Origin: Hyalangium gracile
GTDB lineage: Bacteria > Myxococcota > Myxococcia > Myxococcales > Myxococcaceae
Reading direction: 5' to 3'
Assembly (NCBI RefSeq): GCF_020103725.1
Contig: NZ_JAHXBG010000038.1
Span: forward strand, 1-64,000
Length of the DNA: 64,000 nucleotides
A program made the position numbers and the translations under genes. The notes beneath the pieces are model-generated. The model had not been told where the DNA came from, did not search any database, and saw only the letters and a program-made list of their open reading frames with translations. Positions 33,977 through 42,679 of this stretch are shown piece after piece; within the stretch, counting starts at the first letter, position 1; each line of letters starts with the position of its first letter.

Positions 33977-35829
33977 CCATCGCCACCGTTCGACAACCAT
34001 CGCTCGAGTCGGACAGCGCTCCTCCCCGGGAGGAGGTCCGCTCCGGCTCCATCGAGGAACGCCAGCCTCCCGAGCCCATGCCCCACAGCGCGGCGCGCGA
34101 GGCGCTCTTCCAGTCGCTCGCGACGGCCTCCGTGGTCTTCGGGCTGTGGTACCTGGACTGGCGCTGGACCAGCTCGGTGAACTGGGAGGCGTGGTGGTTC
34201 TCCGTGCCCCTGCTGCTGGCCGAGACCCTGGCCTTCGTCGGCACCTGCCTCTTCATGCTCAACCTCTGGCGCACGGAGGACACGCCGCGGAGCCCGCCGC
34301 CGGCGACGGTCGCGGACATCCTGGAGAGGAAGCCCAAGCAGGATCGCCCGCTCATCGTCGACGTCTTCGTCGCCACGTACAGCGAGGATCCGGAGCTGGT
34401 CCGGCTGTCCCTGCGGGACGCCCGGAAGCTGCGCTACCCGCACCCCATCGACTTGCGCGTCCACGCGCTGGACGATGGGCGGCGCCCCGCCATGCGGGCC
34501 GTGGCCGAGCAGGAGGGGGTGGGCTACATCACCCGCGGGGACAACGTCGGCTTCAAGGCGGGCAACATCCGCAACGCGCTCGAGCAGACCCAGGGCGACC
34601 TGGTGGTCATCTGCGACGCGGACACGCGCCCCTTCCCGGAACTGCTCGAGGAGACGCTCGGCTACTTCCGCGATCCGCGGGTGGCGTGGGTGCAGACCCC
34701 GCAGTGGTTCTATGATCTGGACGAGGGAACGCCGCTGCCCGACTTGCTCTCGCGCTCCCTGCGGCTCGGCCGGGTGGGCCGCGCGCTGGGCCGCGGCGTC
34801 GAGGCGCTCATCGGCCCGGTGCGCGTGGGCGCGGACCTGTTCGGCAATGATCCGGCGCTCTTCTACGACGTCATCCAGCGGCGCCGGAACTGGTGCAACG
34901 CCTCGTTCTGCTGCGGCGCGGGCAGCGTGCACCGCCGTGACGCGGTGATGGAGGCGGCGCTCCGGGCCTACGGCGAGCAGGTGGCCAGCGCGGTGGAGCA
35001 GATCACCCAGGAGGTAAAGGACACGCGGCTGCGCGCCGATCTCTCCGAGGTCATGTCCGGCGAGGCCGCGCGCGAGTTCGAGCTCACCCCCTACAAGTTC
35101 CACGTGTCGGAGGACATCTACACGAGCATCGTGCTGCACTCGGACTGCCAGCGGCGGTGGAAGTCCGTCTACCACCCGCGCGTGCTCACCCGGATGCTCT
35201 CCCCGCAGGACCTGCTGGCGTGGACCATCCAGCGCTTCAAGTACGCGGGGGGCACGCTGGACATCTTCTGGAACGACAACCCGCTGCGCCGCGCGGGGCT
35301 CAGCATCTGGCAGAAGCTGATGTACGGGACGACCATCTACTCGTACCTCGCGCCGCTGTGGACGGTGGTCTTCCTGCTCTGGCCCATCCTCTACCTCTTC
35401 ACCGGCCTGAGCCCCGTGGAGGCCTACGACACGGACTTCTACATGCACCTGGTGCCCTTCGTGGTGCTGAACAAGGTGGCCTTCGCCGTGGGCACCTGGG
35501 GCGTGCCCGCCTGGCGCGGCGAGCAGTACTACCTGTCGTTCTTCTGGCTCAACATCAAGGCCATCGCGGACGTGATGAGGGGCAGGCCCATCAAGTTCCA
35601 CGTCACGCCGAAGACGCGGCAGGCGGGCACCTTCCTGTCGCTCGTCTGGCCCCACGTCGCGCTCATCGCGCTGACGCTGCTGGGCCTGGTGGTGATGGGC
35701 GTGCGCGTCTTCGTCCTCCGCACGGAGGGCCTGGACGCCTACCTGGCCAACGCCTTCTGGGGGCTCAACAACGTCCTGGCGCTGTCCGCGATCGTGTTCG
35801 CGGCGCTGCGCAAGGAGAAGGGGAACTGA
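33973..35829 (+). CDS. BcsA-like processive glycosyltransferase family 2
   Basis: A 618-residue inner-membrane synthase. Two N-terminal helices (about 52-95) lead to a GT2 domain with the D,D,D,Q motifs: DDG at Asp167-Asp168, DAD at 215-217, the catalytic Asp in SEDIYTS (Asp381), and QRFKY at 420-424, a variant of QxxRW that retains a basic Lys for Arg. A His/Cys-rich loop RNWCNASFCCGAGSV precedes the TED-like motif as in cellulose synthases. Five to six C-terminal helices form the channel; no PilZ domain is present. ATG at 33973 overlaps the GH2 stop, and the DUF3131 gene follows after one base. It polymerises an unknown sugar nucleotide. Confidence 0.92.
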   Translation: MTIATVRQPSLESDSAPPREEVRSGSIEERQPPEPMPHSAAREALFQSLATASVVFGLWYLDWRWTSSVNWEAWWFSVPLLLAETLAFVGTCLFMLNLWRTEDTPRSPPPATVADILERKPKQDRPLIVDVFVATYSEDPELVRLSLRDARKLRYPHPIDLRVHALDDGRRPAMRAVAEQEGVGYITRGDNVGFKAGNIRNALEQTQGDLVVICDADTRPFPELLEETLGYFRDPRVAWVQTPQWFYDLDEGTPLPDLLSRSLRLGRVGRALGRGVEALIGPVRVGADLFGNDPALFYDVIQRRRNWCNASFCCGAGSVHRRDAVMEAALRAYGEQVASAVEQITQEVKDTRLRADLSEVMSGEAAREFELTPYKFHVSEDIYTSIVLHSDCQRRWKSVYHPRVLTRMLSPQDLLAWTIQRFKYAGGTLDIFWNDNPLRRAGLSIWQKLMYGTTIYSYLAPLWTVVFLLWPILYLFTGLSPVEAYDTDFYMHLVPFVVLNKVAFAVGTWGVPAWRGEQYYLSFFWLNIKAIADVMRGRPIKFHVTPKTRQAGTFLSLVWPHVALIALTLLGLVVMGVRVFVLRTEGLDAYLANAFWGLNNVLALSAIVFAALRKEKGN

Positions 35830-35830
35830 G

Positions 35831-37177
35831 ATGCGACACTCGAGAGGGTTCATCGCCGCGCGCTCGCACGCGGCTTTTCTCATCGGGCTGATGGCGGCGC
35901 TGGGAGTCATCTTCTTCCTGCGCTACCGCATGCCCACCGTCCGGCCGGGAGTGGTGGACTACGCGCGGCTGCTCGAGGATCGGCCCGAGGCCGCGCCGCT
36001 GCATCCGACGGGGGTGCCGCTCTCCGAGCAGGAGCGCGCGTGGGCGCGGATTGCCTGGACCTACTTCGAGCGCAACTACCAGCCGAAGACGGGCCTGGTG
36101 AACTCGGTGGATGCGTACCCCTCCACCACGCTCTGGGACCTGGGCTCGTACATGATGGCGCTGCTGGCCGCCGAGGACCTGAAGCTCATCGGCGGGCCGG
36201 AGTTCGAGTCGCGCATGAACGCGCTGCTGGCCTCGCTCGCCGCGCTGCCGCTCGTGGACGGCCGGCTCCCCAACAAGGCCTACCACACCGCCACGCTCGC
36301 CATGGTGGACTACGACAACTCCGAGTCCCGGAATGGCGTGGGCTGGTCCGCGCTGGACGTGGCGCGCTTCGCGGTGCCCGCCACGCTGATCACCTGGCGC
36401 CACCCTCGCTACACGCCCGCGGTGCGCGCCGTCCTCCAGGCCTGGGGGCTGGAAGACATGGCGCGGGACGGGCAGATGATGGGCAGCCACCGCTCCAGGG
36501 AGGACGGGGGGCTCGTGCTCGTCCAGGAGGGGCGCTTCGGCTACGAGCAGTACGGCGCCAAGTCGCTCTTCCTGCTCGGGTTGGATGTGAGCCGGGCCCT
36601 GCGCTACGAGGTGGGCGTGGACGTGATGGAGGTGGCGGGGCAGCGCGTCGCCTACGACGCGCGGCTGCCGGAGGATCATGCGGGCACGCAGAACGCCGTG
36701 CTCTCGGAGCCCTACGTGCTGGAGGCGCTCGAGTTCGGCCTCAACTCCACCACGCTGCCCCTGGCGCGCGCCGTCTTCCACGCGCAGGCGGGGCGCTTCG
36801 AGGACACGGGCATCCTCACCGCGGTGTCCGAGGACAACATCGATCGGCCTCCGTACTTCGTCTACAACAGCGTCCTCAACGGCAGGCGCGAGTGGGCGGC
36901 CTTCGCTCCGGATGGCAGCGACGCCTCCGCGCACCGCAGCCTCTCGCTGAAGGCGGCGTTCGGCTGGGCCTACATCTTCGCCGGTGACTACTCCGGGCGC
37001 CTGCTCCAGGGGGTGGCGGCGCTGAACGATCCGCAGAAGGGCTGGTACTCCGGGCGCTACGAGGCGGACGGGAAGGTGAACACCGCCATCACCGCCAACA
37101 CCAACGCCCTGGTGCTCGAGGCACTCTGGTACCGGGCCCGGGGCCCCCTGCTGCCGGCGGCGAGGGCACTGCGATGA
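35831..37177 (+). CDS. Membrane-anchored DUF3131 protein
   Basis: A 448-residue protein with one N-terminal helix (SHAAFLIGLMAALGVIFFL) and a DUF3131 domain (about 65-440). It shares with the 23597 paralogue the motifs AWTYFERNYQPKTGLVN, YPSTTLWDLGS, RLPNKAYHTAT, GWSALDVAR, QEGRFGYEQYGAK, SEDNIDRPPYFVYNS, and ITANTNALVLEALWY. The likely fold is an alpha/alpha toroid facing the periplasm, a plausible polysaccharide lyase or hydrolase or a scaffold for the synthase. It begins one base after the GT2 stop and ends in an ATGA overlap with the OpgC-like gene, so it is firmly part of the synthase operon. Confidence 0.92.
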   Translation: MRHSRGFIAARSHAAFLIGLMAALGVIFFLRYRMPTVRPGVVDYARLLEDRPEAAPLHPTGVPLSEQERAWARIAWTYFERNYQPKTGLVNSVDAYPSTTLWDLGSYMMALLAAEDLKLIGGPEFESRMNALLASLAALPLVDGRLPNKAYHTATLAMVDYDNSESRNGVGWSALDVARFAVPATLITWRHPRYTPAVRAVLQAWGLEDMARDGQMMGSHRSREDGGLVLVQEGRFGYEQYGAKSLFLLGLDVSRALRYEVGVDVMEVAGQRVAYDARLPEDHAGTQNAVLSEPYVLEALEFGLNSTTLPLARAVFHAQAGRFEDTGILTAVSEDNIDRPPYFVYNSVLNGRREWAAFAPDGSDASAHRSLSLKAAFGWAYIFAGDYSGRLLQGVAALNDPQKGWYSGRYEADGKVNTAITANTNALVLEALWYRARGPLLPAARALR

Positions 37178-38406
37178 GCCTTCGAGTGGTTGAGCCCATC
37201 ATGCCCGCGACGGAGGCGCCCCCTCCACGCGCGAGCTGGGCCTACGTCGCAGAGCCCGGCGAGAGGGATTCGCGGGTGGACTTCCTGCGTGGCGTGGCGA
37301 TGGTCAGCGTCGTCATCGTGCACGTGGAGTTCTTCTCCCTGTTCAACTTCGTCGCCTGGGAGAGGGTGGGTGGGGTGAGCTCCGCCGAGTTCTTCGTCGT
37401 CCTCTCGGGCTTCGTGCTCGGCGAGGTGTCCCGCCGGCGCGTGGCACGAGAGGGGCTGGGAGGCGCCTGCTGGAAGCTGTGGGAGCGCGCGGCCCAGCTC
37501 TACGGCGTCCTGCTGGGCGTCGCCTTGCTGGGGGCGCTGGTGGCGAGCATGCCCTACTGGGACTCCAGCGCCCTCACCACCTTCGTGGACCGGGGCTCCG
37601 GCACCGTCTACCCCCTCTACCCGGGGACGGGTGCGAGCCTGCAGCAGTGGGTCGGCCGGTGGCTCCTGCTGCGCATGGGACCGTACCAGGTGCAGATCCT
37701 CGGCCTCTACGCCGCCCTCTTCCTCGTGGCCCCCGCGGCCCTCTACCTGCTGTCCGCGGGCAGGACGCGCTGGCTGCTGGTGCTCTCGTGGGTGGGCTAC
37801 TGCTCCCGGTGGGTGGTGCCCTCCAAGCCCACGGGAGCGCTGTTCGAGCACGCCTTCCCGCTGCTCACCTGGCAGCTGCTCTTCTGCCATGGGCTGGCGG
37901 CGGGCTATCACCGGCAGAAGCTTCTGGCCCTCTACGCGCGCTACCGCACGCCCGTGCTGGGCGCGGCGGTGCTGCTCGGCGCGGCCTTCTTCTTCTTCGC
38001 CCAGAACAACCCCAATCCCCTGGTCCCCGAGTACGCGCGTCTGTCCCTCATTCCCCGGGGCAGCTTCTATCGCCTCTACTGGCAGTTCTTCTCGAAGAGC
38101 GAGCTGGGCCTGCTGCGCATCCTCAACGTCGCGGTGCTCCTGGTGCTGGGCGGCGAGCTGCTCACCCGCGCCTGGGGGCCGCTGCGGGCCGCGCTCGGAG
38201 GCTTCTTCATCCCCCTGGGCCAGGCCTCGCTCTACGTCTTCGCGCTGCACGTCCCGGTGGTGTTCATCGTCTCGAACCTCATCCCCTTCGGCTACGCCGC
38301 CTCGGGGGGCGCGTTGCTCCTCAACACGCTGGGGCACCTGGGGTGCCTGGCCGTGCTCTGGCTGCTGGTGCGCTACCGCTTCCTCTACCGCTGGATCCCT
38401 CACTGA
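37174..38406 (+). CDS. OpgC-like glucan acyltransferase
   Basis: A 410-residue membrane protein of the OpgC family (acyltransferase-3 clan). It has DSRVDFLRGVAMVSVVIVHVEFFS with the conserved Arg and His, SSAEFFVVLSGFVLGEV, and about ten helices ending in LGQASLYVFALHVPVVF. OpgC succinylates osmoregulated periplasmic glucans in proteobacteria, so succinylation or another acylation of the polymer made by this operon is plausible. Its ATG overlaps the DUF3131 stop. The downstream H-NOX gene begins 17 bases later with GAGGTGAC before its ATG, so both could be on one transcript. Confidence 0.9.
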   Translation: MSLRVVEPIMPATEAPPPRASWAYVAEPGERDSRVDFLRGVAMVSVVIVHVEFFSLFNFVAWERVGGVSSAEFFVVLSGFVLGEVSRRRVAREGLGGACWKLWERAAQLYGVLLGVALLGALVASMPYWDSSALTTFVDRGSGTVYPLYPGTGASLQQWVGRWLLLRMGPYQVQILGLYAALFLVAPAALYLLSAGRTRWLLVLSWVGYCSRWVVPSKPTGALFEHAFPLLTWQLLFCHGLAAGYHRQKLLALYARYRTPVLGAAVLLGAAFFFFAQNNPNPLVPEYARLSLIPRGSFYRLYWQFFSKSELGLLRILNVAVLLVLGGELLTRAWGPLRAALGGFFIPLGQASLYVFALHVPVVFIVSNLIPFGYAASGGALLLNTLGHLGCLAVLWLLVRYRFLYRWIPH

Positions 38407-38423
38407 CGCGCCCGAGGTGACAC

Positions 38424-38981
38424 ATGTACGGACTGGTGAATCGCGCAATCGAGGAGATGGTGTGTGGCAGTCAGGGGGAGGAGACCTGGGAGCGCATCAA
38501 GTGCGAGGCCGGGGTCGACACGGACGTCTTCATCGGCAACCAGGGCTATGACGACGCCATCACCTACCGGCTGGTGGGCGCGGCCAGCCAGGTGCTCGGG
38601 CTCCCGCCGGAGCGCATCCTCGAGGCCTTCGGTGAGCACTGGGTGCTGAAGACCGCGCGGGATGGGTATGGCGAGCTGCTGACCGCGGGGGGCTCCTCCT
38701 TGAGCGAGTTCCTCCAGAACCTCCCGAGCCTCCACGCCCGCATCAACCTCATGTTCCCCCACCTGACCCCGCCCTCGTTCTCGTGCACGAACGTCACGGC
38801 GGAGTCGATGGACTTCCACTATCGCTCGAAGCGGCAGGGGCTGGCCCCGTTCATGGTGGGGCTGCTCCGGGGGCTCGGCAAGCTGTTCGACACGGAGGTC
38901 TACATAGAGCACATCGAGGCGCGGAGCGCGGGGGCGGACCATGACGTCTACCACCTGCGGTGGAGAAGGACGCAGCCGTGA
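38424..38981 (+). CDS. H-NOX heme nitric-oxide sensor
   Basis: A 185-residue heme-NO-binding (HNOB) protein. Proximal heme ligand His104 lies in NLPSLHARINLMFP, and the heme-propionate motif YxSxR is Tyr133-Arg-Ser135-Lys-Arg137. The distal position that carries Tyr140 in the O2-binding Thermoanaerobacter protein aligns with Pro142 here (my alignment), so it is predicted to bind NO and reject O2. Stand-alone H-NOX proteins regulate a partner kinase or cyclase; the partner is the next gene, which starts inside this gene's end (GTGA overlap). It follows the polysaccharide operon by 17 bases. Confidence 0.95.
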   Translation: MYGLVNRAIEEMVCGSQGEETWERIKCEAGVDTDVFIGNQGYDDAITYRLVGAASQVLGLPPERILEAFGEHWVLKTARDGYGELLTAGGSSLSEFLQNLPSLHARINLMFPHLTPPSFSCTNVTAESMDFHYRSKRQGLAPFMVGLLRGLGKLFDTEVYIEHIEARSAGADHDVYHLRWRRTQP

Positions 38982-41557
38982 GCCCGGGGCTCCACCTCGG
39001 GCTCGCCCCGGAGCAGTTCGCCCAGGCCTTCCCGTTTCACGTGGCCTTCGACGAACGGCTCGTCGTGGTGCAGACCGGCCCCTCCCTGCACAAACTCTGT
39101 CCCGGGCTGCGGGCAGGCTCGCGGCTCGGGGAGCACCTCCGGCTCCGAGGCGATGCGCCGACGCTCAGCTTCGAGCTCCTCCGCTCCGTCTCCTCGCGCC
39201 TGGTGGTCATGGAGACGCTGTGCGAGCAGGTGCCGATACGCGGTCAGCTCCTCTTGTCCGAGGCTGGAGATTGCATCGTGTTCCTCTGCTCACCGTGGCT
39301 GACGGAGCCCGCCTCCATGCGCAAGCTGGGGCTCGGGGTGGGGGACTTCGCGCTGCATGATCCGGTGGTGGACCTGCTCCACCTCATGCAGTCACAGACG
39401 ATGTCGCTGGCGGACGCGAACCGCCTGGCGGAGAAGCTGACCGCCCAGCGCGCGGAGCTCCGCTCGGCGAACGCCCGCCTCGCCACCCGGTACTCCGTGA
39501 CGCGCGCGCTGGCACAGGCGGCCCGCATCGAGGATGCGGCCTCCAGCATCCTCGCCAGCGTGTGCGAGCTGGGCGCATGGGACATGGCCGTCATCTGGCT
39601 GCGCGAGGAGGAGCCGCGCTCCTTCTCGTTGGTGAAAGGTCCCCTGGCCGGGACGCCGGGCGCCTCCGCCTTCGAGGCCTACCTTCGCGGCACCCCCCCG
39701 GGGCTGGAGGTGGACCCCGCGGGGAGCGCCCTGCGCACCGGCGCGGCCGACTGGGCGGAGGATCTGAACCGACTCTTGAGCTCCAGCCGCTCCCGCTCCG
39801 CCGTGAAGGCGGGGTTCCGGGGCGCCTGCGCCTTCCCCCTGCCTGGCGTTCATGGGAGCGCGGGCCTCTGCGAGCTGTATGCCGCGCAGCCTCGAGTCCG
39901 CGACGCGCGCCTGCTGGCGGCGCTCGAGGAGATCGGCGCCTGCATCGGGCAGTTCATTGACAGGTACCGCACGGAGCAGGAGCTGCGAGAGTCGAAGAAG
40001 GCCGCCGAGGCCGCGACGGTGGCCAAGAGCCAGTTCCTGGCGCGCATGAGCCATGAGATCCGCACGCCCATCAACGGCGTCATCGGCATGATCGAGCTGG
40101 CCTTGCGCTCGCCCCTCACGGCGAGCCAGCGCGAGCACCTCGAGACGGCCCAGTCCTCCGCCGAGCTGCTGCTCCAGCTCGTCAGTGACGTGCTCGACTT
40201 CTCGAAGATCGAGGCGGGTCAGCTCCACCTCGCGGAGTCACGCTTCTCGCTGCGGGAGTGTCTCGAGCGTCCCCTCCGGGGACTCGCGGCCAGGGCTCGC
40301 GACAAGGGCCTGCGCTTCACGGTGGAGCTGCCGGAGGATCTCCCGGACGCGGTGAGGGGAGATCCCCTCCGGCTCTCGCAGGTGCTCATCAACCTGGTGG
40401 GCAACGCGGTGAAGTTCACCCACCAGGGAGAGGTCCGCGTGGAGACGCGCGTCCAGGAGCGCTCCGCCGGCTTCTGCCAGCTCGCCCTCGCCGTGAGTGA
40501 CACCGGCATCGGCATCGACCCCGTGAAGCAGCGGCACATCTTCGAGGCCTTCGCCCAGGCGGACGCCGAGACGGCGCAGTTCTATGGCGGTACGGGCCTG
40601 GGGCTGGCGATCTGCCAGCAGCTCGTGCAGATGATGGGAGGGACGATCTCGGTGGAGAGCAGCCCCGGGAGGGGCAGCTGCTTCCTCTTCACGGCGCGGC
40701 TGGGGATCGACGAGAGCGCGAGCAGCGCCGCGGCGCCGGAGCCTCCACGCCACCGGGGGCGAGCCCAGCGGGGGCTGCGCATCCTGGTGGTCGAGGACAA
40801 CGTGGTGAACCAGCTGGTGACCCGAGGGCTCCTCGAGCTGGAGGGCCACGTGGTGGAGACCGTGGACCGGGGAGAGGCGGCCCTGGCGCGCACCCGGAGC
40901 ACGCGCTTCGACCTCATCCTGATGGACATCCAGATGCCGGAGCTGGACGGGCTCCAGGTGACGCGACGGATCCGCGAGGAGGAGGGATGGACCGGTGCGC
41001 CGCGGACGCCCATCGTGGGCCTGACGGCGCAGTCCGTCGTGGGAGACCGCGAGAAGGGGCTCGAGGCGGGCATGGACGAGTACCTGGCCAAGCCGGTTCG
41101 CGGACGCCAGCTCGCGGAGGCGATCGACCGTGTCCTCGGCCAGCGCCAGGCGGACAGTGGCCCTCCGGCTCCCGAGGCGCCCCGCAGCCTGGATCGGGCG
41201 GCGCTGGAGGAGCTGGTCGGCGGAGAGTCGGTGCTCCTGGCTCGGATCGTGAGCGTGTTCCTCCGGTACGGGCCGGAGATGCGGGATGCGGTGCTGGCGG
41301 CCCTCTCCGGGGAGGACTCGAAGGAGCTGGTGGCCGCGGCGCACAAGCTGAAGGGCTCCCTGGGCGATCTCGCGGCGCGGTCCGCCTTCGCGGTGTGTGG
41401 CCGCATCGAGCTGCTGGCCCGGCGCGGGGAGCTCACGGCGGCCCGCGCGGAGCGGGAGCCGCTGGAGCGAGAGCTCGCCCAGCTCTTCAACGAGCTGCGG
41501 GAGCTCGAGGCGCAGCTGTCCCTCGGCGGACGGGATGCCATGGGTCGTGGGCACTGA
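38978..41557 (+). CDS. HNOBA-domain hybrid histidine kinase with REC and HPT
   Basis: An 859-residue cytosolic hybrid kinase. In order: an H-NOX-associated domain (about 1-145, FPFHVAFDERLVVVQTGPSL), a coiled coil, a GAF-like domain (about 165-325), HisKA with His359 in MSHEIRTPINGV, HATPase (NLVGNAVKFTH, DTGIGID, GGTGLGLAI), a receiver with Asp650 in LILMDIQMPELDG, and a C-terminal HPT domain with His789 in AHKLKGSLGDL. The GTG at 38978 overlaps the H-NOX stop and has GGAGAAGG ahead; GTG at 38960 is an in-frame alternative. NO-bound H-NOX should inhibit or switch autophosphorylation. The complete relay ends in HPT, so an external response regulator elsewhere (or the receiver-SpoIIE protein) is expected as output. 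Confidence 0.95.
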   Translation: MSPGLHLGLAPEQFAQAFPFHVAFDERLVVVQTGPSLHKLCPGLRAGSRLGEHLRLRGDAPTLSFELLRSVSSRLVVMETLCEQVPIRGQLLLSEAGDCIVFLCSPWLTEPASMRKLGLGVGDFALHDPVVDLLHLMQSQTMSLADANRLAEKLTAQRAELRSANARLATRYSVTRALAQAARIEDAASSILASVCELGAWDMAVIWLREEEPRSFSLVKGPLAGTPGASAFEAYLRGTPPGLEVDPAGSALRTGAADWAEDLNRLLSSSRSRSAVKAGFRGACAFPLPGVHGSAGLCELYAAQPRVRDARLLAALEEIGACIGQFIDRYRTEQELRESKKAAEAATVAKSQFLARMSHEIRTPINGVIGMIELALRSPLTASQREHLETAQSSAELLLQLVSDVLDFSKIEAGQLHLAESRFSLRECLERPLRGLAARARDKGLRFTVELPEDLPDAVRGDPLRLSQVLINLVGNAVKFTHQGEVRVETRVQERSAGFCQLALAVSDTGIGIDPVKQRHIFEAFAQADAETAQFYGGTGLGLAICQQLVQMMGGTISVESSPGRGSCFLFTARLGIDESASSAAAPEPPRHRGRAQRGLRILVVEDNVVNQLVTRGLLELEGHVVETVDRGEAALARTRSTRFDLILMDIQMPELDGLQVTRRIREEEGWTGAPRTPIVGLTAQSVVGDREKGLEAGMDEYLAKPVRGRQLAEAIDRVLGQRQADSGPPAPEAPRSLDRAALEELVGGESVLLARIVSVFLRYGPEMRDAVLAALSGEDSKELVAAAHKLKGSLGDLAARSAFAVCGRIELLARRGELTAARAEREPLERELAQLFNELRELEAQLSLGGRDAMGRGH

Positions 41558-41560
41558 GGC

Positions 41561-41580
41561 CGCTCGCGCTCCTGCGAGCG
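41561..41580. terminator. Hairpin between convergent genes
   Basis: A perfect 7-bp stem, CGCTCGC-gctcct-GCGAGCG, lies four bases after the hybrid kinase stop, in the 51-base gap before the convergent argC stop. It has no T-run, so intrinsic termination is uncertain, but its position suits ending transcription from either side. Confidence 0.4.
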
Positions 41581-41608
41581 ACCTCCGTGCGATGTCCGGG
41601 CCCTGGGC

Positions 41609-42679
41609 TCAGCAGGGGAAGCAGGCAGCCTGACGCAGCGCCGTGTCCTCGGGGAGGCCGAGCGCCACGTTGAGGTTCTGCACCGCCTGGCCGGCCATGC
41701 CCTTGACCAGGTTGTCCAGCGCCACCATGACGGCCACCGTGCGGCCGCGCGTGGCGACGGAGATGTCGCAGAAGTTGCTGCCCACCACCGAGGCCAGCCG
41801 AGGCGTGCCCTCCACCACGCGCACCATGGGAGAGGTGGCGTAGTAGCGGCGGTAGAGCTCGGTGAGGGAGGCGGTGCTCACGCCGCCCGCGTTCTCCGGC
41901 CACTCGAACTGCACGGTGGCGAAGATGCCGCGCACCAGGGGCGCCGAGTGGGGGATGAACGTCAGCCGGTGGCGCGAGGCCTTGTGCGCCACGAGCATCA
42001 CGTCCATCTCCGCCTCCTGCGGGTGCTCCAGGGGCTTGTAGACGCGGAAGTCATGCGCGCGGGTGGGGTGGTGGGTGCCCTCGCCCGGCAGCACGCCCGA
42101 GCCGGACGAGCCCGTCACCGCCGTGGCCGCGATCAGCCCCAGCCCCGGGGTGGACGCCACCGGCAGCAGCGCGAGCTGCACCGCGGTGGCGAAGCAGCCT
42201 GGGTTCGCGATGCGCTTCGCGCCCTTGAGCTTGTCCCGGCGCCACTCGGGCAGTCCGTACACGAAGCGCTCGAGCAGGTCGGGCGCCAGGTGGGGACGGC
42301 CATGCGTGGCGGCGTAGCGGCCCGGGTGGTCCAGCCGGAAGTCCGAGGACAGGTCCATCAGCACCAGCCGCTCGGACAGCCCCAGCTCGGCCCACTTCTT
42401 CTCCAGCGCGGGGAGCTGCTTCGCCAGCTCCTCGTCATCCATCACGGAGAAGACCACCGGCTGCGGCGAGTCCGTGAGCCAGCGCCAGTCCGGCTCCGAG
42501 TCGAACTTGCCCTCCACCAGCCCGCGCAGGTGCGGATGCAGCGCGTGGAAGGGCATGTCCGCGTGCGGCTTGGACACCGCGCGCACCGCGGCCACCGCCG
42601 GGTGACCGGACAGCAGCCGCAGCAGCTCTCCACCACCGAAGCCCGAGGCTCCCAGGATGTAGGCGTGAACCCGTGTCAT
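41609..42679 (-). CDS. argC: N-acyl-gamma-glutamyl-phosphate reductase
   Basis: A 356-residue NADPH-dependent reductase of the arginine pathway that turns acylglutamyl phosphate into the semialdehyde. Motifs are ILGASGFGGGELLRLL (nucleotide binding), the catalytic Cys162 in ANPGCFATAVQL, and a His-containing TFIPHSAPLVRGI. It is the last gene of the seven-gene minus-strand arginine operon and its ATG overlaps the stop of the P-loop gene by four bases. Given the succinyl-type transcarbamylase in the same operon, it may work on the N-succinyl intermediate. Confidence 0.95.
   Translation of the reverse strand: MTRVHAYILGASGFGGGELLRLLSGHPAVAAVRAVSKPHADMPFHALHPHLRGLVEGKFDSEPDWRWLTDSPQPVVFSVMDDEELAKQLPALEKKWAELGLSERLVLMDLSSDFRLDHPGRYAATHGRPHLAPDLLERFVYGLPEWRRDKLKGAKRIANPGCFATAVQLALLPVASTPGLGLIAATAVTGSSGSGVLPGEGTHHPTRAHDFRVYKPLEHPQEAEMDVMLVAHKASRHRLTFIPHSAPLVRGIFATVQFEWPENAGGVSTASLTELYRRYYATSPMVRVVEGTPRLASVVGSNFCDISVATRGRTVAVMVALDNLVKGMAGQAVQNLNVALGLPEDTALRQAACFPC

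Noticed and set aside
30131-34000. 1289-codon open frame on the minus strand
   Set aside because: It is antisense to the SpoIIE, STAS and GH2 genes, with His/Arg/Pro-rich composition and no domain.
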